Shown: positions 1-6,699, counted from the stretch's first letter. The stretch: 8,265 bases of DNA from Armatimonadota bacterium (GCA_016868955.1 VGFF01000089.1:1-8265); one strand, 5' to 3'. Numbers and translations are program-made. The notes: generated by a model from the letters alone, not told the origin.

Positions 1-165
1 CGCCAAGGTCGTCGCGGCACGCCGCGCGTCCGCCGCGGAAATCGCGGCGCCGGCCGGCGCCAAGGCTGCGTATCCCGCGAGCCACGCCGCGCCGCGGGCC
101 GACGCCGGTTCCTTCACCGCTGCGATCGCGTAGTCGCTGAGGCCGTGCTTCAGGCGGACATACAT
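1..165 (-). CDS. Unrecognised protein, N-terminal fragment (runs off left edge)
   Basis: An open frame on the minus strand begins with ATG at 165-163 and stays open for 55 codons to the window edge, so the C-terminus is missing. It starts MYVRLKHGLSDYAIAAVKEP and continues as an alanine-rich stretch (about 40% Ala) with helical character and scattered Arg and Asp. No signal peptide is obvious and I do not recognise a family. The start is the only plausible one: an in-frame TGA lies at 207-205, with no ATG, GTG or TTG in frame between it and 165. The gap to the stop of the upstream DUF255 gene is only 10 bp, so the two are probably co-transcribed and share a promoter. No strong Shine-Dalgarno sequence is seen. 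In GC-rich DNA a 55-codon open frame could be chance; the operon-like spacing and the clear start argue for a real gene. Confidence 0.5.
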   Translation of the reverse strand, partial: MYVRLKHGLSDYAIAAVKEPASARGAAWLAGYAALAPAGAAISAADARRAATTLA

Positions 166-175
166 GAGGATCGGC

Positions 176-2251
176 TCAAGCCGTCGCGGCGGGCGCGAGA
201 CCGCTCAACGCGGCCGCGAGCGCTTCCGGCGTGCCGACGGGAGGCAGGCAGCGCGTGCCGACGCAGACGAAGGCGGCGGGCTTGCCGGCGGCGCGCGCGA
301 TCATCGGCGCCACTGGCTCCGGCACGCGCTCTCCGGGCGCCGACCAAGTGACGATCTTGTCGGGATGGAACGCGTGCCAGGCCGCTTCGAACAGCCCCCG
401 CGCCTCGGGATCATCGCGCCCGCCGACGATCATGATATGCGCGCCCGGCCCGAGGTGCCGGCTCAACGCGATGTGATACTTGCTGGCGAAATATCCTTGG
501 CGCGACGCTGGACCGGCGAACGCGGTGAGAACCTCCTCGGCGCGCGCTTGCCACGTCGCATCGCCGGTGATTACCGCGAGATCTTGGAGGAACAATGCCG
601 CGACCGCGTTGGCGCCGGCGGTCGGCGCGTCCTGCAAAGGTTTGTAGGGCACTTCGAGCGCCGGGCCGGCGGCGCGGCTTCTCGGAACGTCGAAGTACCC
701 GCCCTCGCTCGTATCGCGATACTCGCGGTCGAGCAACTGTGCGATCTCCTCGGCGACAGCGAGGTAACGTGCCTCGCGCGTTGCCTGGAACGCGAGCAAC
801 AGCGCCAACCCCATCTGCACCTGGTCGTCGACCGTGCGCGAACCATCCGGTTCGGCGAGCGCATGCGCGAATCCGTCGCTCGCCCGATACGCTTCGCCCA
901 GGAAACGATCGAGCGTCCGCAGCGCCGCGTCCAGCAGCCGTCGATCGGCGAGCGCCTGATGCGCGACGAGCAGCGCGTGCGCCGCCATGCCGTTCCAGTT
1001 CGCGTACAACGTGCGATCGACGAACGGCGCCGTGCGTTCGTCGCGCGCTTGCCGCATCTTCGTGACGGCCGACGCGATCAGGGCGTCGACCTCGGCCGGC
1101 GTCTTGGCGAGGCACCGCGCGACGTCTTCGGCTTCGGCCGCGAGGAACAGCACGTTACGCGACGGATCATGATGCATCTCGCCGTGGGCGCCGATGTCGA
1201 AGCGCAAGGACGCGACCGCGAGCTCCTCGGGCGTGAGCACCGCCCGCGCTTCGTCGAGTGACCACGTGAAGTAGTCGCCGTCGTCGCCCGGTCCGAGGTC
1301 CGCGTCCTGGCTCGCCGCGAACCCGCCGGCGGGATCGCCGAGCACCGCGAAGAGGAACGTGACGATGCCGTTCGCGACGTCGCGATAGAACGGATCGCGC
1401 ACCGCCTGCCAAGCACGCGCGTAGTTTGTCAGCAGCGGCGCGTTGTCGTAGAGCATCTTCTCGAAGTGCGGCACGATCCAGCGCGCGTCGACGCTGTAGC
1501 GGTGGAAACCGCCGCCGATGTGGTCGTGAATGCCGCCGCGGCCCATGGCCGAAAGCGTGCGCTCGAAGATCGTGCGCAGCCAATCCTCGGGCGCGATCGC
1601 CCAGCGCCGCAGCACGAGATCGATCGCCGACGGGTGCGGGAACTTCGGCGAGACGCCGAAGCCGCCGTTGCGGATGTCGAACGCGCGCGCGATCTCGTCG
1701 AGGAGCGCGTCCAGCTGCGCCGGCGCGAGCGGACGTTTCTCGGTTGCGACCTGCGCCCGCTTCAGATCGGCCGCGAGCTTCGCGGCGAATTCCAGGGTCT
1801 TGCCGCGCTCACGATGGTACGTCTCGGCCACGCTCAGCAGGATGCGCTTGAATCCGGGGCGCCCGTAGCCGTCTTCCTTGGGGAAGTACGTCCCGCCGTA
1901 GAACACCTGGCCATCTGGCGTCAGGAACGCGGTCAGCGGCCAACCGCCCTGACCCGACAGCGCGCTGACGGCATTCTGATAGCGGATGTCGATGTCGGGG
2001 CGCTCATCGCGGTCGACCTTGATCGACACGAAGTGCCGATTGAGGATCTCGGCCACCTCGGCGTCGTCGTACGACTCATGGTCCATCACGTGGCACCAGT
2101 GGCACCAGGTGGCGCCGATGTCGAGCAAGATCGGCTTGTCCTCGGCGCGCGCGCGCGCGAATGCTTCGTCGGACCACGGGTGCCAGGCGACGGGCTGATG
2201 AGCCGCCGCGCGCAGATAAGGGCTTCGCGCTTCGCCGAGACGGTTGCTCAT
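176..2251 (-). CDS. DUF255 thioredoxin-fold protein (YyaL/Spata20 family)
   Basis: The 691-residue product matches the usual length and architecture of the DUF255 family (bacterial YyaL, animal Spata20). Residues about 1-165 form a thioredoxin-like domain. It opens with the family signature (NRL...SPYL...QPVAWHPW), has a CxxC redox motif WCHWCH at C50-C53, and continues with KVDRDERPDID and GQGGWPLTAFLTPDG. A long helical region (about 190-620) resembles the (alpha/alpha)6 barrel of glycan-processing enzymes, including GGGFHRYSVD and HFEKMLYDNA. The C-terminus has the conserved Cys pair (C663, C668) in FVCVGTRCLPPV. The biochemical role of the family is not settled; a cytosolic redox or sugar-related function has been proposed, and no signal peptide is seen. 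The start is fixed by homology because the signature begins three residues after the Met. There is no good Shine-Dalgarno; a TACAAT box ends 6 nt before the ATG, suggesting leaderless expression. Long plus-strand open frames opposite this gene are codon-bias shadows. Confidence 0.95.
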   Translation of the reverse strand: MSNRLGEARSPYLRAAAHQPVAWHPWSDEAFARARAEDKPILLDIGATWCHWCHVMDHESYDDAEVAEILNRHFVSIKVDRDERPDIDIRYQNAVSALSGQGGWPLTAFLTPDGQVFYGGTYFPKEDGYGRPGFKRILLSVAETYHRERGKTLEFAAKLAADLKRAQVATEKRPLAPAQLDALLDEIARAFDIRNGGFGVSPKFPHPSAIDLVLRRWAIAPEDWLRTIFERTLSAMGRGGIHDHIGGGFHRYSVDARWIVPHFEKMLYDNAPLLTNYARAWQAVRDPFYRDVANGIVTFLFAVLGDPAGGFAASQDADLGPGDDGDYFTWSLDEARAVLTPEELAVASLRFDIGAHGEMHHDPSRNVLFLAAEAEDVARCLAKTPAEVDALIASAVTKMRQARDERTAPFVDRTLYANWNGMAAHALLVAHQALADRRLLDAALRTLDRFLGEAYRASDGFAHALAEPDGSRTVDDQVQMGLALLLAFQATREARYLAVAEEIAQLLDREYRDTSEGGYFDVPRSRAAGPALEVPYKPLQDAPTAGANAVAALFLQDLAVITGDATWQARAEEVLTAFAGPASRQGYFASKYHIALSRHLGPGAHIMIVGGRDDPEARGLFEAAWHAFHPDKIVTWSAPGERVPEPVAPMIARAAGKPAAFVCVGTRCLPPVGTPEALAAALSGLAPAATA

Positions 2252-2257
2252 CGTCCC

Positions 2258-2263
2258 ATTGTA
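2258..2263 (-). promoter_or_regulatory. Putative -10 box (TACAAT) for a leaderless DUF255 transcript
   Basis: Read on the minus strand, TACAAT (5 of 6 matches to TATAAT) ends 6 nt before the ATG at 2251. Transcription normally starts about 7 nt after a -10 box, which would place the first transcribed base at or next to the A of the start codon. No convincing -35 is seen (TCCGCC at 17-bp spacing). The A/T cluster stands out in otherwise GC-rich DNA. The assignment is by pattern only. Confidence 0.5.
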
Positions 2264-2264
2264 T

Positions 2265-2307
2265 CCGCCGGCGACGCGGCGGCGGAACGACGAGGCGACG
2301 CCGGCGG
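2265..2307 (-). terminator. GC-rich inverted repeat downstream of the TRAP operon
   Basis: CCGCCGGCG at 2265-2273 and CGCCGGCGG at 2299-2307 are perfect 9-bp inverted arms enclosing 25 nt. On the minus strand the hairpin begins 16 nt after the stop codon of the DUF1844-like gene (TAG at 2326-2324) and ends one nucleotide before the -10-like box of the DUF255 gene. No U-tract follows, so it is not a canonical intrinsic terminator. It could instead stabilise the 3' end of the operon mRNA, act in a factor-dependent termination region, or be a regulatory palindrome. GC-rich DNA produces such repeats by chance fairly often. Confidence 0.35.
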
Positions 2308-2323
2308 TGCGGCTTCGGGCTGG

Positions 2324-2617
2324 CTAGGGGTTGCTGGAGACTTTCTTGGTCGCTTCCACGAAGTTGATGCGCAGATCGGCCAGGTGCATCAACATTTCGC
2401 CGAGACGGTCAGCGTGGATCGAGCCCTCCAGTTGGTCGCAAAGCGCGCTGGCGGCGTTGATCGCGAGTCGCGCCTCCGCGAGGCTTCGCACGGAGCCGCC
2501 ATCGTCCAGGCCGAGGTTCATGCGGGCCTTGCGAACGAGCATCGCGACGCACCAATCGAGGACTTCGGCCGTTGGCCGTTCCAAGATCAGGTCGAGCGGC
2601 GAGACGGGCGTTTCCAT
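2324..2617 (-). CDS. Small DUF1844-like helical protein, last gene of TRAP operon
   Basis: A 97-residue, probably cytosolic, mostly helical protein. Residues 20-37 (LDWCVAMLVRKARMNLGL) resemble the first helix of DUF1844 proteins, which ends in a Leu-Gly turn. Residues 45-61 (SLAEARLAINAASALCD) match the Asp/Glu-Ala-rich second helix. Residues 72-88 (LGEMLMHLADLRINFVE) match the conserved LxxLLxDLRxxYV end of that family. This is pattern recognition of a short family, so the name is tentative; no molecular function is established for DUF1844. The ATG at 2617 lies 8 nt after the TRAP permease stop, and an AGGA Shine-Dalgarno (2627-2624) overlaps that stop codon with 6-nt spacing. That makes translation coupled to the permease very likely. 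A longer minus-strand frame reading through here from inside the permease gene is a shadow; only this C-terminal part is genuine. Confidence 0.8.
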   Translation of the reverse strand: METPVSPLDLILERPTAEVLDWCVAMLVRKARMNLGLDDGGSVRSLAEARLAINAASALCDQLEGSIHADRLGEMLMHLADLRINFVEATKKVSSNP

Positions 2618-2625
2618 CCTTTGTC

Positions 2626-4596
2626 CTAGGGCGTCGCGGTGTGCGTCGAGGCGGATTGCCTCCGACTGCGCCACTGAAGAAAGAATACTGCCGCAATTAC
2701 CCCGAAAGCGAGCAAATCCAAGGAAGATTCCGGATAGACGAGCAGCAGGCCGGACGTGACGAGGGCGGCCCGCTCCCAAGGTGTGGTCGCGTGCAGGAGC
2801 CAGCCGCTGACACCGGCGGCCAGAGCCCCCAGGCCGGCGACCGCCGTGACCGTGACCTTGGCAACGGCCAGCGGCGGCGCCTGCAAGAGCAGGCCCATCC
2901 CGCTCGGGTGGACGGTGAACATGAACGGAACGACGAACGCCGGCAGCGTGTACTTCCACGCCATCATCATCGTCCGGAACGTGTTGCCGCCGGTCAGCGC
3001 CGACGCCGCCAGCGGGCTGAGGCCCACCGGCGGCGACACCTCGGAGAGGATCGCGTAATAGAAGATGAACATGTGCGCCGCCAGCTCGTGCACGCCGAGC
3101 TTGATGAGCGCCGGCGCGACGATCGCGGCGGCGATGATGTACGTCGCCGTGATCGGCAGCGCGAGCCCCAGCACCCATAGAGCGATGCCCGAGTATATGA
3201 GCGTCATAAGCAGATTTCCGCCGCCGAAGTCGATGATGATCCCTGACAGCTTCAAACCGAGGCCCGTGAGCGTGATGACGCCGACGATGATGCCGGCGAC
3301 CGCGCACGTGACGCTGACGCTGAGGACCTGCTTCGTCCCGTTCGCCAGCGCCGCCGTCAGCTTCGCCGGCAGCAGCGCGGTGTCGCGCCGCAGATAGGAG
3401 GTCAACCACGCGATCACCGTCGACCAGAAGACGGCCGCGATCGCCGTGCGACCGAGCATCATGAACAACGGAATGGTGATCAGCGACGTCAGCAGGTACC
3501 AGTAGCGTCGCGCCAGCGCCCACGCGCTCTCGGCTTCTATCGGCACGGAACGAAGACCGAACCGCCGCGCGTCCATCTCGATCATGAAGAAGATGCTCAG
3601 GTAGTACAGCACGGTCGGGATCGCCGCCAAGACGAGGACCTGGAGGTACGAGATCTTGAGGATCTCAGCGATGATGAACGCCGCGGCGCCGAGGATCGGC
3701 GGCGAGATGACGGCGCCGATGCCGCCGGCCGACAGCAAGCCGCCGGCCGCTTCCGCGCTGTAGCCTGATCGTTTCAACATCGGGTAGGCGATCGCGCCGA
3801 CGGTCACCGTCGTCGCGACGCCGCTGCCGGAGGGGCCGCCAAGCAGGAACGAAGCAACCGTCACGGCTTGTCCCGCGCCCGTCCGTCGCTTCCGCACTAT
3901 CGCCAGCGCGAGATCGACGAAGAACTTGCCGGCGCCGGACTGCTCCAGGAACGACCCGTAGATCGTGAACAGGATGATGAACGTCGCCGCGACGTCCAAC
4001 GGCACGCCGAAGATGCCCTCGAGGCCAACGTACAAGTGCCCGATGAGCCGCTCCACGTCGTAGCCGCGGTGCATCCACGGCTCGGGCAGGTATTGACCGA
4101 ACAGCGCGTAGGCGATGAACAGCGACGCCGTGACGACGAGCGTCCACCCTGTCGTACGCCGCGTCGCTTCCAAGATCACGAGGATCGTCGCGACGCCGAA
4201 CAGGATGTCGTTGCGGGTCGGCGTCACCTGCCGATAGACGAATTGCTCGTAGTCCCAGAATATCCAGCCCAGTCCGAACGCGGTTAGGCCGATCCACAGC
4301 CAGTCGAGGGCGTTGACGCCGCGCGCGCCGCGCCATCCCGGATACCAAAGGAAGCTCAACGCCAGCATCAAAGCGAGGTGGATCGTACGGTGCTGTTGCG
4401 CGTTCTGCACGAGCGGGCTGTACGCGTACAGCAGATGGTAGATCGTGCTCGCGACGGCGACCGCGGTGACGAAAAACCCGACGCGGCCGGCGAGCTTTCG
4501 CGTCGCGCCCTCGAACTGTTCGATCAGGGCTTCGATCTGGTCTTGCGATTCGGGTACCCGCGATCGCGCTTGCCGCTCAGCCACCGGTTGCTGCAT
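2626..4596 (-). CDS. TRAP transporter permease, fused 4TM/12TM (DctQM-type)
   Basis: This 656-residue inner-membrane protein is the transport subunit of a TAXI-type TRAP system, which imports a ligand delivered by the binding protein using an ion gradient. A charged cytoplasmic N-terminus (1-35) precedes about four membrane segments to about residue 175, corresponding to the small DctQ-type subunit. From about 185 a DctM-type domain follows. It has the two pseudo-symmetrical signatures of the family: GGPSGSGVATTVTVGAI at 253-269 with SPPILGAAAF at 298-307, and SEVSPPVGLSPLAASALTGG at 518-537. More hydrophobic segments follow up to about residue 640 and the tail is basic. The length is typical for fused permeases. 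The ATG at 4596 overlaps the end of the DUF1850 gene by 20 nt and is directly preceded by GAGAGG (4602-4597), with unusually short spacing. Gene order (TAXI, DUF1850, permease) is typical for these systems. The substrate cannot be read from the sequence. Confidence 0.95.
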   Translation of the reverse strand: MQQPVAERQARSRVPESQDQIEALIEQFEGATRKLAGRVGFFVTAVAVASTIYHLLYAYSPLVQNAQQHRTIHLALMLALSFLWYPGWRGARGVNALDWLWIGLTAFGLGWIFWDYEQFVYRQVTPTRNDILFGVATILVILEATRRTTGWTLVVTASLFIAYALFGQYLPEPWMHRGYDVERLIGHLYVGLEGIFGVPLDVAATFIILFTIYGSFLEQSGAGKFFVDLALAIVRKRRTGAGQAVTVASFLLGGPSGSGVATTVTVGAIAYPMLKRSGYSAEAAGGLLSAGGIGAVISPPILGAAAFIIAEILKISYLQVLVLAAIPTVLYYLSIFFMIEMDARRFGLRSVPIEAESAWALARRYWYLLTSLITIPLFMMLGRTAIAAVFWSTVIAWLTSYLRRDTALLPAKLTAALANGTKQVLSVSVTCAVAGIIVGVITLTGLGLKLSGIIIDFGGGNLLMTLIYSGIALWVLGLALPITATYIIAAAIVAPALIKLGVHELAAHMFIFYYAILSEVSPPVGLSPLAASALTGGNTFRTMMMAWKYTLPAFVVPFMFTVHPSGMGLLLQAPPLAVAKVTVTAVAGLGALAAGVSGWLLHATTPWERAALVTSGLLLVYPESSLDLLAFGVIAAVFFLQWRSRRQSASTHTATP

Positions 4597-5083
4597 CCTC
4601 TCGCGTCCATGGTGTGGTACGCGCCGCCCAGCAAACTAAGGCGCGCGGCCACCGGCGCACTGTGATCGCGATCCGGTGCCCGTCCCGCGCCGCGTCGCCG
4701 AGCGTGAGAACGCCGGGCGCGGCGACGAGCGCCCGTTCTCCCAGACGCGTTGCGCGCACGACCAAGTCCGGCAATCGTCGCGCCAAGCCGTCGACGCGAA
4801 AACGCGCGCCATTACGGCGGATCGGTGAGGCCAACCGGTAGTATTCGGCCGCCGCTTCCCGTTCGGCTTCGACCGCCTCGACCACCAGCGCGCCGTCTCG
4901 GACGCGCAGGTGTTCCCACACGAGGCCGCCGTGCAGGGAGTGGCGATATCGTAGCGCGAGGATCGTCCCCTCCGGCGCCGCCATCGCGGCGACGCGCCCG
5001 CCGCCGTCGATGTCCTCGACGACGATCGCCGGGATCGGCCATGCGGCCAGGACGAGCACCGCGGCGCCGGCGGCCGCGAGCAC
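4577..5083 (-). CDS. DUF1850 protein, TRAP-TAXI partner
   Basis: From a GTG at 5083 this gives 168 residues: a hydrophobic segment (about 1-20) and then a compact beta-rich domain, with the DUF1850 hallmark LRYRHSLHGG at 44-53 followed by VWEHLRVRDGALVVE and the EYYRLASP region (80-87). DUF1850 genes are regularly found between TAXI binding proteins and fused TRAP permeases, as here; their function is unknown, but the anchor points to an exported or periplasmic domain acting with the transporter. The start is uncertain. No in-frame ATG is present, and GTG 5083 omits the basic stretch (RERGRSAIGERRNR) that sits before the hydrophobic segment and would suit a membrane anchor. A CTG at 5149 overlapping the TAXI stop (CTGA) would include it and give 190 residues. 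The 3' end overlaps the permease start by 20 nt, consistent with translational coupling. A very long frame extending upstream into the TAXI gene is a shadow. Confidence 0.85.
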   Translation of the reverse strand: MLAAAGAAVLVLAAWPIPAIVVEDIDGGGRVAAMAAPEGTILALRYRHSLHGGLVWEHLRVRDGALVVEAVEAEREAAAEYYRLASPIRRNGARFRVDGLARRLPDLVVRATRLGERALVAAPGVLTLGDAARDGHRIAITVRRWPRALVCWAARTTPWTREDAATGG

Positions 5084-5145
5084 AATGACCGACGGCGCGC
5101 GGTTCCGTCGTTCGCCGATCGCGCTCCGACCCCGTTCCCGCGGCG

Positions 5146-6129
5146 TCAGAAGCCGCGCACGTGGCGCTCGGCGAAGAATCGCGCGGCGCCCGGATGGAAC
5201 GTCACCGGCGTGCGGCCGGCGATCCGCGTCAACTGGATCGTGTCGGCCTCCGCGTGCACGGCCCGCAGGTCGGCCTTCCGATCGAAGACGAGGCGCGTGA
5301 TCTGGTACGCGAGGTCGGCCGGAAAGTCGCCATGCACGACGAGCAGGTTCGCTTGCGCGATCGTCGGCACGTTCTGGTCCATGCCGGGGTAGACGACGCG
5401 CGAGATGGGGGCGGCGTAGTACACGTCGCCGTATTCGCGCCGCATCGCGTCGACGACGTGCTGCAGCGGCACGATCTTGACGCGGACGCTGGGCGCGCTC
5501 GCCAGATCGAGCACCGCCGGGGTCGGCAGCCCGCCGTTCCAGAAGAACGCGTCGATGCGGCGGTCGCGCAATGCGTCGGCGGACGGGCCGACCCCGAGGC
5601 GCTCGCGGCGGACGTCGCGCTCCGGGTCGAGGCCGCCCGCGCGGAGGATGCGCAGCGCCGCCAGCTCCGTCCCGCTGCCCGGAGAGCCGACAGAGACGCG
5701 CTTGCCGCGCAGGTCGGCGACGCTGTTGATTCCCAGCCCGTCGAACGTGACCAGGTGGACATAGTTGTCGTAGATCGGCACGAGCGTGCGGATGGGAATC
5801 GGCTGACCGCGGAAGTCGTGTACGCCGCGAAACGCGTCCAGCGCCGTGTCGTTCTGCGTGAACGCGATCTCGGCGCGCTTCGCGCCGATCAGCTTCATGT
5901 TGTCGACGGACGCCGATGTCACCTCGGCGGTCGCCTGGACGCCCGGGACGTGCTGCGAGATCAGCCGGGCCAAGCCGCCGCCCATGACGAAGTACACGCC
6001 GCCGGTGCCGCCGGTGACGATCGAGATGCGCGTCACGGTCGGCGCCGAAACCGCGGACGGCGCCGGCAGTGCCAGCGAGGTGAGCGCGAACGCGAGGACG
6101 AGAATGAGAAATTTCCGAACCACGTGCAT
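5146..6129 (-). CDS. TAXI-family TRAP solute-binding protein
   Basis: A 327-residue secreted binding protein of the TAXI (TRAP-associated extracytoplasmic immunogenic) class. Residues 1-29 form a signal peptide: basic VVRK, a long hydrophobic core and probable cleavage after VSA at 27-29. The mature protein opens with the family pattern TGGTGGVYFVMGG (39-51), then ATAEVTSASVDNMKLI, the ligand-site-region motif FTQNDTA (90-96), LRGKRVSVGSPGSGTE (140-155) and AFFWNGGLPTPAVLDL. The length is usual for the class. Characterised TAXI proteins bind small carboxylates or amino acids such as glutamate, but the ligand here is unknown. I chose ATG 6129 because GGGAAGG (6138-6132) lies just upstream. ATG 6147 and GTG 6123 are alternatives in the same frame; the longer open frame beyond 6147 overlaps the divergent gene and is not coding. 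It is the first gene of the operon and is followed by DUF1850, the fused permease and a DUF1844-like gene. Confidence 0.95.
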   Translation of the reverse strand: MHVVRKFLILVLAFALTSLALPAPSAVSAPTVTRISIVTGGTGGVYFVMGGGLARLISQHVPGVQATAEVTSASVDNMKLIGAKRAEIAFTQNDTALDAFRGVHDFRGQPIPIRTLVPIYDNYVHLVTFDGLGINSVADLRGKRVSVGSPGSGTELAALRILRAGGLDPERDVRRERLGVGPSADALRDRRIDAFFWNGGLPTPAVLDLASAPSVRVKIVPLQHVVDAMRREYGDVYYAAPISRVVYPGMDQNVPTIAQANLLVVHGDFPADLAYQITRLVFDRKADLRAVHAEADTIQLTRIAGRTPVTFHPGAARFFAERHVRGF

Positions 6130-6131
6130 CA

Positions 6132-6138
6132 CCTTCCC
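6132..6138 (-). promoter_or_regulatory. Shine-Dalgarno for the TAXI gene
   Basis: On the minus strand GGGAAGG ends 2 nt before ATG 6129; taking GGGA as the pairing core gives 5-nt spacing. The same site is 8 nt from GTG 6123, so it does not fully decide between these two starts, but it disfavours ATG 6147, which lies upstream of it. It contrasts with the divergent gene, which has no such sequence. Confidence 0.6.
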
Positions 6139-6159
6139 AGTGACCATCGGATGACATGA

Positions 6160-6190
6160 ACGATAGCAGAATCGGCGCGGCTGACAGCAA
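6160..6190 (-). promoter_or_regulatory. Putative promoter of the TAXI-TRAP operon
   Basis: On the minus strand an extended -10 box TGcTATCGT (TG at 6168-6167, hexamer 6165-6160, 4 of 6 matches) lies upstream of the TAXI start. A weak -35-like TTGCTG sits at 6190-6185 with 19-nt spacing. Predicted transcription would begin near 6153, giving a leader of about 24 nt that contains the Shine-Dalgarno. The -35 region overlaps that of the divergent deacylase promoter. Pattern-based only. Confidence 0.4.
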
Positions 6191-6210
6191 GCGGACCGAG
6201 GCGCTATCCT
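6181..6210 (+). promoter_or_regulatory. Putative promoter of ybaK (CTGACA-18-TATCCT), leaderless geometry
   Basis: CTGACA at 6181-6186 matches TTGACA at 5 of 6 positions. After 18 nt comes TATCCT at 6205-6210 (4 of 6 matches to TATAAT). The hexamer ends 7 nt before the GTG at 6218, so transcription would begin at or beside the start codon. The 7-nt spacer GAACCCC has no ribosome-binding site. The -35 box overlaps the divergent TAXI promoter's -35 by two bases. Confidence 0.5.
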
Positions 6211-6217
6211 GAACCCC

Positions 6218-6688
6218 GTGAAACGGACGCGGGCGATCCAGATCCTCCAGGAACGCGGCGTCGCGCACGAGGTGCGGGCGTTCGCGGCCGAGGCGTTCAC
6301 CGCCGAAGAGGCCGCGCGCGCGCTCGGTCTGCCGGCGGGATCGTTGTTCAAGACCCTTGTCGCCCGCGGCGAGCGCCGCGGCGTCGTGCTCGCGCTCGTG
6401 CCGGCGGACGCCCAGCTCAGTCTGCGCAAGCTCGCAGCTGCCGCCGGCGACCGCCGCATGGAGATGGTCGGTGTCGCCGAGCTAATGCCCCTCACGGGAT
6501 ATCACAAGGGGGGCGTGTCGCCGCTCGGCGGACGTCGCGCCTGGCCGACGTACGTCGACGGTTCCGCGCGCCGATGGTCGTCTATCAGCATCAGCGCCGG
6601 GCAGCGCGGCTTGCAGATCCTCCTCGCGCCGGACGCGCTCGCCGGATTGTGCGACGTGACCTATGCCGATCTCGCGGAAGCCGAATGA
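6218..6688 (+). CDS. ybaK: YbaK/ProX-type aminoacyl-tRNA deacylase
   Basis: A 156-residue cytosolic editing enzyme of the YbaK family, whose best-known members hydrolyse Cys-tRNA(Pro) made in error by prolyl-tRNA synthetase. The sequence matches the family from end to end: an N-terminal helix (RAIQILQERGVAHEV), then FTAEEAARALGLPAG and the FKTLV motif with K45 aligning with the essential Lys46 of E. coli YbaK. LVPADAQLSLRKLAAAAG follows, then the GYHKGGVSPLG loop and a C-terminal ISAGQRGLQILLAP strand region. The length is normal. The GTG start at 6218 is supported because family members begin at this point (MKxTxAxxxL). There is no Shine-Dalgarno sequence; a promoter-like -10 box ends 7 nt upstream. 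It is divergent from the TRAP operon and followed after 26 nt by an unrecognised ORF. Exact tRNA specificity cannot be told from sequence alone. Confidence 0.93.
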   Translation: MKRTRAIQILQERGVAHEVRAFAAEAFTAEEAARALGLPAGSLFKTLVARGERRGVVLALVPADAQLSLRKLAAAAGDRRMEMVGVAELMPLTGYHKGGVSPLGGRRAWPTYVDGSARRWSSISISAGQRGLQILLAPDALAGLCDVTYADLAEAE

Positions 6689-6699
6689 CGCGATGACGT

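Noticed and set aside
164..1261. 365-codon plus-strand open frame opposite the DUF255 gene
   Set aside because: Arg-rich, low-complexity translation with no family resemblance, lying antisense to a fully conserved protein; a GC-codon-bias shadow.
1466..2629. 387-codon plus-strand open frame spanning the DUF255 N-terminus, the gap and the DUF1844-like gene
   Set aside because: It crosses two well-supported minus-strand genes and the gap between them; no recognisable protein or ribosome-binding site.
2626..3523. Upstream part of the long minus-strand frame that ends with the DUF1844-like protein
   Set aside because: It lies out of frame inside the permease gene and reads as His/Arg/Gly-rich noise; only the last 97 codons look like a protein and have a good Shine-Dalgarno.
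5084..6268. Upstream part of the 563-codon minus-strand frame that ends in DUF1850
   Set aside because: It overlaps the TAXI gene in another frame and translates to an Arg-rich shadow; it would imply a fusion the sequence does not support.
6130..6495. N-terminal extension of the TAXI frame to ATG 6495
   Set aside because: It runs antisense through ybaK and would bury the signal peptide; the signal peptide and Shine-Dalgarno place the start near 6129.
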